DNA from: JACDAF01 sp036276035
Lineage (GTDB): Bacteria > Chloroflexota > Limnocylindria > P2-11E
Assembly: GCA_036276035.1 (NCBI GenBank)
Contig: DASUCM010000056.1
Location: 1-6,910 of the forward strand
Direction of reading: 5' to 3'
Length of the DNA: 6,910 nucleotides
The number at the start of each line of letters is the position of its first letter. Positions within the stretch are counted from its first letter, which is position 1. The notes under the pieces were generated by a model. It was not told the origin of the DNA and ran no database searches. It saw nothing but the letters and a program-made list of their open reading frames with translations. A program made the translations under genes and the position numbers. Shown one piece after another: positions 1 through 6,449 of this stretch.

Positions 1-5
1 TCTCT

Positions 6-11
6 GGAGGT
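6..11 (+). promoter_or_regulatory. Ribosome binding site of ileS
   Basis: GGAGGT is a near-perfect Shine-Dalgarno sequence. Five bases separate its GGAGG core from the GTG at 16. It supports that GTG as the ileS start, and it is the only strong Shine-Dalgarno sequence I see next to a start codon in this window. The promoter of ileS, if separate, lies upstream of the window. Confidence 0.8.
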
Positions 12-15
12 AGGC

Positions 16-3000
16 GTGGCGGTGGAGCCGAAGAAGCGTTTCAGCCCGGTCGGGTCGGCCGTCGACCTTCCGGATCTCGAGCACACCGTGCTCGACCTCT
101 GGAAGGCCGAGGCCACCTTCGACGCGCTCCGCGCGAAGAACGCGGGCGGTCCGCCGTGGTCCTTCATCGATGGCCCGATCACCGCGAACGTCGCCTCGAT
201 GGGCATCCACCACGCGTGGGGGCGCACCTACAAGGACCTGTACCAGCGATACAAGGCGATGCAGGGGTTCCACCAGCGCTTCCAGAACGGCTTCGACTGC
301 CAGGGCCTCTGGGTCGAGGTCCAGGTCGAGCGCGAGCTGCAGCTGAACAGCAAGCGTGACATCGAGTCGTATGGGCTCGCGCGTTTCTCGGAAGCGTGCC
401 GCGCGCGCGTCGACCGCTCGGCCGCCGCGATCACGAAGCAGTCGATCCGCCTCGGGCAGTGGATGGACTGGGACCACTCCTACTACACGTACGACGACAA
501 CAACATCTCCCACATCTGGCAGATGCTGAAGACCTGCCACGACAAGGGGTGGCTCTACAAGGGGCACCGCTCCATGCCGTGGTGCGCTCGGTGCGGGACC
601 GCGCTGTCGCAGCACGAGATGATCGACTCGTACCGCGAGATGACGCACCTCTCGCTCTACACGCGGTTCCCCATCGTGCGTGAGGGCTCGGCTTTGCCGG
701 GCCCGAACGAGCCCCATTCAAAGGAGTCGTTCCTCGTCTGGACGACGACGCCGTGGACGCTCCCGGCGAACGTCGCGCTCGCGGTCCACCCGGACCTTGA
801 TTACGTCCGCGTGAAGGTCGGAGACGAGGTCGTCGTCCTCGGCAAGACCGTGTACGCGTCGGCCGGCTGGCAGGACGCGACGGTCCTCGGGACCGTGAAG
901 GGCCGCGAGCTCGTCGGCCTCCGGTTCAGCGGGCCGTTCGACGACCTCCCGGCCGCCGCGGACGCGCGCGCGCATCACCGCGTCATCGCCTGGGAGGACG
1001 TCAGCGAGGCCGAGGGCACCGGGATCGTCCACATCGCCCCGGGCTGCGGCTCAGAGGACTTCGCGCTCTCGAAGACCGAGGGCCTCCCGGTGCTCATCCC
1101 GATCGACGACCAGGCGCGCTTCCTCCCGGGCTACGGCTGGCTCGAGGGCAAGGAGGCGCGCGACGTCGCGCAGGAGGTCGCCGACGACCTCCAGAAGCGC
1201 GGCCGGCTCTTCCGCGCGGCGCCGTACACGCACCGCTACCCCGAGTGCTGGCGCTGCCACGAAGAGATCGTCTTCCGCGTCGATGACGAGTGGTTCATCT
1301 CCATGGAGGAGCTGCGGCCGAAGCTCATCGAGGCGGCGCGCACGGTGAACTGGGTGCCCGCCGCGGCCGGGCGCCGCATGGAGAACTGGCTGCAGTCCAT
1401 GGGCGACTGGAACATCAGCCGCAAGCGCTACTGGGGGCTGCCGCTGCCCTTCTACACGTGCGCGAACGGCCACTTCTTCGTGCTCGGCAGCGAGGAGGAG
1501 CTGCGCGAGCGCGCGACGGGCGGCCTCGACCAGCTTCGCGAGCTGCACCGGCCGTGGATCGACGACGTCGCGGTCGCGTGCCCCGAGTGCGCGGCGACGA
1601 GCACGCGGATCAAGGAGGTCGGCGACGCGTGGCTCGACGCAGGCATCGTGCCGTTCTCGACGCTCGACTACCTGCACGACCGCGCGTACTGGGAGCGCTG
1701 GTTCCCGGCGGAGTACATCGTCGAGATGGTCGAGCAGGTCCGCCTCTGGTTCTACTCGGAGCTGCTCATGAGCGTCGTGCTCACGGGCAGGGCGCCGTAC
1801 CGGACCTGCATGGCGTTCGAGCGCGTCCTCGCGGCCCCAGGCGAGGAGTTCCACAAGACGGGCCCGAACATGAAGGACCTCGGCCAGGCCTGCGAGGACA
1901 TCGGCGCGGACGTCATCCGGTGGCTGTACGCGCGGCAGAACATCCAGGAGAACGTCTACTGGGGCCAGGCGCCGACGTCGGACATCAAGCGGCGGCTGCT
2001 CGTGCTCTGGAACACGTACTCGTTCTTCGTCACGTACGCGGAGCTCGACGGCTTCGACCCCGCCGCGCCCGAGGTCCCGGTCGCCGAGCGGCCGGTCATC
2101 GACCGCTGGCTCCTCTCGTCCCTCGCGCGCCTCGTCCGCGAGTGCCGCGAGGCCCTCGACCGCTTCGACTCGCAGACGGCCTGCCTGAGGCTCGAGGCGT
2201 TCTGGGACGAGCTCTCGACCTGGTACGTGCGCCTCACGCGGCCGCGGTTCTGGAACGCGCGTGACGAGCGCGACTCGCTCGCGGCGTACCAGACGCTCTA
2301 CGAGGCGCTCGTCACGATCGCGCGTCTCTTCGCGCCGATGATGCCGTTCCTCGCGGAGGCGATGTACCAGAACCTCGTGCGGCGGCCCGTCGCGGGCTCG
2401 GCCGCATCGGTGCACCTCACCGAGTACCCCGCCGTCCGCGCTGAGCGCGTCGACGAGGCGCTCGACCGCGAGATGCGGGCGGCGATGCGCGTCGTCTCGC
2501 TCGGGCGCACGGCGCGCGGCGACGCGCGCGTGAAGGTGCGCATGCCACTTCGCCGGCTCGTCGTCGTCTTCGACAAGACGGATCGCGACCGCGGTGCCCT
2601 CGACCCCAAGGGCGAGGTCGCGCGGCTCGTGCGCGACGAGCTGAACGTGAAGGAGCTCGAGATCCGCGACGACGCGGCCGGTCTCGTTGAGCTGCGCGTG
2701 AAGCCGGAGCTGAAGGCCCTCGGGCCGAAGCTCGGGAAGGATCTCCCGCGCGTGCGCACCGCCCTCGCCGAGGGGCGCTTCACGCAGCGCGACGACGGCG
2801 GGTTCGAGGTGGAGGGCTTCACGCTCCTCCCGGCCGAGGTGCTCGTCGAGCACGTCGGGGCGCCCGGCCACGCCGTCGGGCGCGATGCCGGTGCGGTCGC
2901 CGCGCTCGAGACGGCGCTCACGCCGGAGCTCGAGGAGGAGGGTCTCGCGCGCGAGCTCGTCCACAAGCTGAACGACCTCCGCAAGGAGGCGGGCCTGGAG

Positions 3001-3183
3001 ATCGCCGACCGGATCCGGCTGCGGTACGCCGGAGCGATCGCGCCGACCGTCGCGAAGTTCCGCGGCCTCGTGGAGCGCGAGACCCTGGCGGTCTCCGTCG
3101 AGAACGGACTGACCGGTGCCGGCCACGTCTGGAAGGGCGAGCTGAACGGCGTCCCGGCCGAGCTCGAGCTCGAGAAGGCCTAG
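16..3183 (+). CDS. ileS: Isoleucyl-tRNA synthetase, type 2-like, with altered class I signature motifs
   Basis: Cytoplasmic class I enzyme that activates isoleucine with ATP and charges tRNA-Ile. The 1055-residue length is normal for the family. The GTG start is backed by GGAGG five bases upstream. Domains, approximately: Rossmann first half 50-205; CP1 editing domain 206-425, with WTTTPWTLP (242-250) and a GTGIVHIAPG...SEDF stretch (334-349) keeping the editing Asp at 348; second Rossmann half 430-660, with WNISRKRYWG (465-474); helical anticodon-binding domain about 690-850; C-terminal domain to 1055. The C-terminus lacks the Cys-rich zinc knuckle of type 1 IleRS and has the type 2-like EEGLARELV...LRKEAGL pattern (974-994). 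Zinc-site cysteines are visible at 190/193 with 411/414, and at 482 with 522/525. Oddities: HXGH is replaced by GIHH (63-66), KMSKS by EFHKT (611-615), GWDxHGLP by GFDCQGLW, and DQxRGWF by EQVRLWF. The changes look coherent rather than decayed, since the frame is open and the domains are complete. IleRS identity is strong; a specialised paralogue cannot be excluded from this window alone. Confidence 0.95.
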   Translation: MAVEPKKRFSPVGSAVDLPDLEHTVLDLWKAEATFDALRAKNAGGPPWSFIDGPITANVASMGIHHAWGRTYKDLYQRYKAMQGFHQRFQNGFDCQGLWVEVQVERELQLNSKRDIESYGLARFSEACRARVDRSAAAITKQSIRLGQWMDWDHSYYTYDDNNISHIWQMLKTCHDKGWLYKGHRSMPWCARCGTALSQHEMIDSYREMTHLSLYTRFPIVREGSALPGPNEPHSKESFLVWTTTPWTLPANVALAVHPDLDYVRVKVGDEVVVLGKTVYASAGWQDATVLGTVKGRELVGLRFSGPFDDLPAAADARAHHRVIAWEDVSEAEGTGIVHIAPGCGSEDFALSKTEGLPVLIPIDDQARFLPGYGWLEGKEARDVAQEVADDLQKRGRLFRAAPYTHRYPECWRCHEEIVFRVDDEWFISMEELRPKLIEAARTVNWVPAAAGRRMENWLQSMGDWNISRKRYWGLPLPFYTCANGHFFVLGSEEELRERATGGLDQLRELHRPWIDDVAVACPECAATSTRIKEVGDAWLDAGIVPFSTLDYLHDRAYWERWFPAEYIVEMVEQVRLWFYSELLMSVVLTGRAPYRTCMAFERVLAAPGEEFHKTGPNMKDLGQACEDIGADVIRWLYARQNIQENVYWGQAPTSDIKRRLLVLWNTYSFFVTYAELDGFDPAAPEVPVAERPVIDRWLLSSLARLVRECREALDRFDSQTACLRLEAFWDELSTWYVRLTRPRFWNARDERDSLAAYQTLYEALVTIARLFAPMMPFLAEAMYQNLVRRPVAGSAASVHLTEYPAVRAERVDEALDREMRAAMRVVSLGRTARGDARVKVRMPLRRLVVVFDKTDRDRGALDPKGEVARLVRDELNVKELEIRDDAAGLVELRVKPELKALGPKLGKDLPRVRTALAEGRFTQRDDGGFEVEGFTLLPAEVLVEHVGAPGHAVGRDAGAVAALETALTPELEEEGLARELVHKLNDLRKEAGLEIADRIRLRYAGAIAPTVAKFRGLVERETLAVSVENGLTGAGHVWKGELNGVPAELELEKA
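3180..3183. other. Shared convergent stop codons (CTAG overlap)
   Basis: The palindrome CTAG supplies TAG to ileS on the plus strand (3181-3183) and TAG to the flavoprotein gene on the minus strand (3182-3180). The two genes therefore end tail to tail with no intergenic space. I see no hairpin followed by a T-run on either side, so termination must be Rho-dependent, lie inside the opposing gene, or be absent. Confidence 0.9.
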
Positions 3184-4169
3184 AGGAGCGCGTCCGCCTC
3201 CCGCACGAGGTCGCGGACGATCTGGCCCGCGGGCTTCACGTCGTGGATGAGCTCGACCGACTGGCCCGCCCAGAGCGGAGCCTCTTCGATGTCGACGGGG
3301 ATCTCGGGCGTGATCATGAAGCTGCTGTAGCGCTTGACCTCGAGCTCCGTCCCGTCCGCGCGCGACACCCGCGCGATGACGGTGCCTTCACCGGGGCGCT
3401 GTCCGGAGGGCGGGCAGCCGGCCGACTCCCACTCGCGGACCACGCCGTTGCGCAGCGCGCGGTGCGGAGCGCCGGGCCAGAGCCCGTCGAACAGGAACTC
3501 GCTGTACACGGTGTCGGCCGCCGTCGATCGGACGAGCCGGTCCTTGTACTCGCGGAGCGTGTACGCCTCTTCGCTTGCGACGAAGCGCGTGCCGAGCGAG
3601 ACCCCTACGGCGCCGAGCGCGAGGGCCGCGGCGATCCCGCGGCCGTCGGCGATCCCGCCTGCGGCGAGGACCGGAAGCGGGCCGATCGCGTCGACGACCG
3701 CCGGCAGGAGCGCGGCGAGCGCCACCGTCCCTCTCACGTGCCCGCCTGCCTCACCGCCCTGCGCGATCACCGCGTCCACACCGGCTCGCGCGGCCTGGCG
3801 CGCCTCGTCCACGCTGCCGACCTGGTGGAACACGAGCGCTCCGGACGCGCGCGCGCGAGCTACGTATGGAGCCGGGTCACCCCAGAAGGTGACGAGCAGC
3901 GGGACGCGCTCCTCGATGCACACCTCGAGCTGGGGAAGCTGGGGAGCGTGCAGGAGCAGGTTCACGCCGAACGGCCGCTCCGTCAGGTCGCGCACCCCGC
4001 GGATGCGCTCTCGGAGCACCTCGGGAGCGACGTTGGAGCCGCCAAGCACGCCGCACGCGCCCGCTGACGACACCGCCGCGACGAGCTCGGGGCCGGCGGT
4101 GCGGCCGAATCCGACGGAGAGGATCGGGTGCTCGATCCTCAGGAGGTCGCAAAGGCTCGTCCGCGGCAC
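3180..4169 (-). CDS. Nitronate monooxygenase / FabK-family FMN-dependent oxidoreductase
   Basis: A TIM-barrel flavoprotein of 329 residues from the preferred GTG start. Nitronate monooxygenases oxidise alkyl nitronates with FMN and oxygen. The same fold includes FabK, the FMN-dependent enoyl-ACP reductase. Visible signatures: an N-terminal LLRIEHPIL segment (9-17), PELVAAVSSAG (27-37), QGGEAGGH (137-144) with the family's conserved His144, the phosphate-binding AAGGIADGRG (169-178) and GTRF (193-196). A WPGAPHRALRN stretch (231-241) favours the nitronate monooxygenase side; as I recall FabK, it lacks this. The usual QGxM after the first strand is replaced by SVGFG (18-22), so the flavin pocket may differ. 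There is no signal peptide or membrane segment, so it is probably cytosolic. An ATG at 4202 gives 11 more residues but overlaps the fabD start and adds a non-conserved-looking Arg/Pro-rich tail; the GTG at 4169 fits a leaderless start six bases after a TANNNT. It is divergent from fabD, which leaves a fatty-acid role open. Family call is firm; substrate is unknown. Confidence 0.85.
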   Translation of the reverse strand: MPRTSLCDLLRIEHPILSVGFGRTAGPELVAAVSSAGACGVLGGSNVAPEVLRERIRGVRDLTERPFGVNLLLHAPQLPQLEVCIEERVPLLVTFWGDPAPYVARARASGALVFHQVGSVDEARQAARAGVDAVIAQGGEAGGHVRGTVALAALLPAVVDAIGPLPVLAAGGIADGRGIAAALALGAVGVSLGTRFVASEEAYTLREYKDRLVRSTAADTVYSEFLFDGLWPGAPHRALRNGVVREWESAGCPPSGQRPGEGTVIARVSRADGTELEVKRYSSFMITPEIPVDIEEAPLWAGQSVELIHDVKPAGQIVRDLVREADALL

Positions 4170-4175
4170 CCGGGG

Positions 4176-4185
4176 AGCGTACGCT
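4176..4185. promoter_or_regulatory. Possible bidirectional -10 element between the divergent genes
   Basis: The perfect palindrome AGCGTACGCT gives TACGCT (a TANNNT -10-like hexamer) on each strand. On the minus strand its final T is separated by exactly six bases from the flavoprotein GTG at 4169, which would make the GTG the first transcribed base. On the plus strand nine bases separate it from the fabD GTG at 4195, which would give a leader of zero to three bases. Neither gene has a convincing Shine-Dalgarno, which agrees with leaderless starts. I see no clear -35 box. Ten-base palindromes are common by chance in GC-rich DNA, so position is the main argument. Confidence 0.35.
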
Positions 4186-4194
4186 TGTGTCCTC

Positions 4195-5202
4195 GTGACC
4201 ATCGCGTTCGTGTTCCCGGGACAGGGCTCGCAGGTCGTCGGCATGGGGAAGGCTGCGTACGAGGCGTCGGAGGGGGCGCGCCGCGTCTTCGATGAGGCCG
4301 ACGCCGTCCTCGGCTACCCGCTGTCGAGGATCTGCTTCGAGGGGCCCGCAGAGCGCCTCGACGACACCACGGTCGCGCAGCCCGCGATCCTCACGACCAG
4401 CATCGCCCTCCTCGAGGCCTTCATCGAGCAGGTGCAGTCCGCGCTCGGACGCTCGGCGGACCGCGGGTCCGCGGAGGCGCCGCGAGGGGTCGCCGCGCTC
4501 CCTGAGGCGCTTCGCCCGCGCTTCGTCGCGGGCCACTCGCTCGGCGAGTTCAGCGCGCTCGTCGCGGCGGGTGTGCTTCCGTTCGCGGACGCGCTGCGCC
4601 TCGTCGCCGAGCGCGGGCGCCTGGCGGCGACCAACGGCGTGCGCGGCGCGATGGCAGCCGTGGTCGGCATGTCCGCGGACGAGGTCGACACCATCATCAC
4701 GAGCGCGGTGCCGGCGGGGTCGGCCGTCGTCGCGAACGACAACGGACCGGCGCAGGTGACCATCGCTGGCGATCAGGACAGCGTCGCGCGCGTGTCCGAC
4801 GCGCTCACGAGGCGCGGCGCGAGGAAGGTCGTGCCGCTCCGGATCTCCGGGCCCTTCCACTTCCCGCCGATGGGACGCATCGGCAGCGACCTGCGCGCCT
4901 TCATGGCCAATCTTTCGTTCCGCGAGCCCGTGGTCCCGGTCGTCGCGAACGTGAGCGCGCGCCCGTACGAGGCCGCCGCCGCGATCCCGGACATGCTCGT
5001 GCGCCATCTCTCGCAGCGCGTCGAGTGGCTCAAGTCGGTACGCTTCATGGCCGAACGTGGCGCCTCCACCTTCGTCGAGATCGGCGCCGGTCAGGTGGTG
5101 AACGGTCTGATCAAGCGCATCGCCGACGCCGAGCTGCTGAACGTGTCCGACCCGACCTCGATCCGTGCCGCGGTGGATCGCCTGCGCTCGAGGCTCGCGT
5201 GA
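4195..5202 (+). CDS. fabD: Malonyl-CoA:ACP transacylase
   Basis: Transfers malonyl from CoA to acyl carrier protein, supplying the extender unit for type II fatty acid synthesis in the cytosol. The product is 335 residues, about 25 longer than typical FabD. The reading frame is open far upstream, but homology begins at GTG 4195, giving MTIAFVFPGQGSQ. Visible family features: GQGSQ (9-13), the nucleophile elbow GHSLG (113-117) with catalytic Ser115, Arg140 in the ERGRL segment matching the malonyl-carboxylate-binding Arg, catalytic His222 in GPFHF, and VEIGAGQVVNGL (294-305) near the end. Two oddities: an Ala/Arg-rich insertion of roughly 20 residues (about 83-106) before the elbow, and His271 in LVRHL where E. 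coli has active-site Gln250. The usual LMxPA after the catalytic His is also changed, to PPMGRI. No Shine-Dalgarno is evident, and a near-leaderless start is possible. Its stop overlaps the fabF start, so it is probably the first gene of a coupled fabD-fabF-fabG operon. Confidence 0.95.
   Translation: MTIAFVFPGQGSQVVGMGKAAYEASEGARRVFDEADAVLGYPLSRICFEGPAERLDDTTVAQPAILTTSIALLEAFIEQVQSALGRSADRGSAEAPRGVAALPEALRPRFVAGHSLGEFSALVAAGVLPFADALRLVAERGRLAATNGVRGAMAAVVGMSADEVDTIITSAVPAGSAVVANDNGPAQVTIAGDQDSVARVSDALTRRGARKVVPLRISGPFHFPPMGRIGSDLRAFMANLSFREPVVPVVANVSARPYEAAAAIPDMLVRHLSQRVEWLKSVRFMAERGASTFVEIGAGQVVNGLIKRIADAELLNVSDPTSIRAAVDRLRSRLA
5190..5193 (+). promoter_or_regulatory. Weak ribosome binding site of fabF
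   Basis: GAGG lies inside the end of fabD, five bases before the fabF GTG at 5199. It is short, but with the GTGA stop/start overlap it supports this start over the longer open frame upstream, whose residues do not resemble a ketosynthase. Confidence 0.5.
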
Positions 5203-6449
5203 GCGACGAGCGCGGGCGCCCGCGCCGGGTGGTCGTGACCGGGATGGGAGCGATCACGCCGGTGGGCAACGACGTGGCCTCCACCTGGGACTCGCTCACG
5301 CACGGGCGCGGAGGCATCGGCCGCATCACGCGGTTCGATCCCGCGCCGTACGAGTCCAAGATCGCCGGCGAGGTGAAGGACTTCGAGGCGACGAAGTACA
5401 TGGACCGCAAGGACGCCCGCCGGACCGACCGCTTCACGCAGCTCGCCGTCGGCGCGGCCTCGCAGGCGCTCGATGACTCCGGGCTCGACGTCACGAAGGC
5501 GCCGGACCGCGCGGGGACCGCGATCGCGACCGGGGTCGGCGGCCTCGAGACGCTCATCGACCAGGTCATCGTCATGGAGACGCGCGGCCCGAGCCGGCTC
5601 TCGCCCTTCCTCGTTCCGATGCTCATGGCGAACGCGGGCGCCGCGCAGGTCTCGATGCAGTTCGGCCTGCAAGGCCCGAGCGTCGCGCACGTGTCCGCCT
5701 GCGCGTCGAGCGCGCACGCCATCGGCGAATCGGGTGAGATGATCCGCCGCGGCCAGGCGGACGTCATGATCGCCGGCGGCTCCGAGGCCGCCGTCCTGCC
5801 GCTCGCGATCGGCGCCTTCTCGACGATGCACGCGATGAGCCGCCGCAACGACGACCCCGAGCACGCGTCCCGGCCCTTCGACAAGGAACGTGACGGATTC
5901 GTCCTCTCCGAGGGCGCCGCGGTGGTGATCCTCGAGGAGCGCGAGCACGCCATCGCGCGCGGGGCGCGGATCTACGGAGAGCTCGTCGGCTACGGCGCGA
6001 CCGCGGACGCGTACCACATCACCTCACCGTCGCCGGAGGGCGAGGGGAACGGCCGCGCGATGAAGATGGCGCTCGATCAGGCCGGAATGCGGCCCGCGGA
6101 CATCGACTACATCAACGCGCACGGCACCTCGACCCAGCCGAACGACCGCGAGGAGACGGCGGCGATCAAGGCCGTGTTCGGCGACCACGCGTACAAGCTG
6201 CTCGTCTCCTCGACGAAGTCGATGACCGGGCACCTGCTCGGCGCGGCGGGCGCGATCGAGGCCATCGCCTGCCTCCTCGCGCTACGCGACGGCTGCATCC
6301 CGCCGACGATCAACTACGAGCACCCCGACCCGGCGCTCGACCTCGATTACGTGCCGAACACCGCGCGCGCGAAGCGCATCACGTCGGCGCTCTCGAACTC
6401 CATGGGGTTCGGCGGCCACAACGCCAGCCTGATCTTCCGCTCCGCTTGA
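5199..6449 (+). CDS. fabF: 3-oxoacyl-ACP synthase II (beta-ketoacyl-ACP synthase)
   Basis: Elongating condensing enzyme that joins malonyl-ACP to a growing acyl-ACP with loss of CO2, acting in the cytosol as a thiolase-fold dimer. The product is 416 residues, the usual length for FabF. It starts MSDERGRPRRVVVTGMGAITP, where VVVTGMGxxTP is the family N-terminus. The catalytic triad is complete: Cys168 in VSACASSAH, His308 in NAHGTST and His345 in KSMTGHLLGAAG. The RPFDKERDGFVLSEGA stretch (225-240) and the glycine-rich GFGGHN loop (403-408) are also standard. The GTG start shares bases with the fabD stop (GTGA), and its stop shares bases with the fabG start (TTGA), so translation is probably coupled on both sides. 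A GC-only palindrome covers codons 4-9. A polyketide ketosynthase is unlikely because the gene is a single domain within a fab operon. FabF is preferred over FabB on length and motif style. Confidence 0.96.
   Translation: MSDERGRPRRVVVTGMGAITPVGNDVASTWDSLTHGRGGIGRITRFDPAPYESKIAGEVKDFEATKYMDRKDARRTDRFTQLAVGAASQALDDSGLDVTKAPDRAGTAIATGVGGLETLIDQVIVMETRGPSRLSPFLVPMLMANAGAAQVSMQFGLQGPSVAHVSACASSAHAIGESGEMIRRGQADVMIAGGSEAAVLPLAIGAFSTMHAMSRRNDDPEHASRPFDKERDGFVLSEGAAVVILEEREHAIARGARIYGELVGYGATADAYHITSPSPEGEGNGRAMKMALDQAGMRPADIDYINAHGTSTQPNDREETAAIKAVFGDHAYKLLVSSTKSMTGHLLGAAGAIEAIACLLALRDGCIPPTINYEHPDPALDLDYVPNTARAKRITSALSNSMGFGGHNASLIFRSA
5210..5225 (+). repeat. 16-base GC-only perfect palindrome at the start of fabF
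   Basis: GCGCGGGCGCCCGCGC is a perfect inverted repeat beginning eleven bases after the first base of the fabF start codon. In mRNA it could fold as a six-pair GC stem with a four-base loop. It encodes ordinary Arg/Gly/Pro residues of the FabF N-terminus. At this base composition one such palindrome in a window of this size is not surprising, so only its location gives it interest. Confidence 0.6.

Noticed and set aside
1051..3126. A 691-codon open frame on the minus strand opposite ileS
   Set aside because: Its product is a low-complexity Arg/Glu/Asp/Leu/Val-rich string with no recognisable domain. Long antisense frames are expected opposite strongly GC-biased third positions, and ileS explains the region fully.
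3159..3172. 14-base palindrome CGAGCTCGAGCTCG near the ileS stop, as a possible terminator
   Set aside because: There is no T-run on either strand, it encodes the repetitive Glu-Leu-Glu tail of IleRS, and a 14-base palindrome is expected by chance at this GC content.
3334..4194. In-frame upstream extension of fabD
   Set aside because: The extra 287 residues are Ser/Thr/Pro/Arg-rich, antisense to the flavoprotein gene and unlike any acyltransferase. FabD homology begins exactly at the GTG at 4195.
4170..4202. Longer flavoprotein start at the minus-strand ATG at 4202
   Set aside because: It adds 11 residues with no family resemblance, overlaps the fabD start and has no Shine-Dalgarno. It remains a possible alternative.
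3877..5007. A 376-codon open frame on the minus strand across fabD and the flavoprotein 5' end
   Set aside because: The product is an Arg/His/Asp/Ala-rich composition artefact without motifs, covered by two well-supported genes.
5025..5198. In-frame upstream extension of fabF from an ATG
   Set aside because: It lies wholly within the conserved C-terminus of fabD and encodes an Arg-rich sequence. The ketosynthase N-terminus starts just after GTG 5199.
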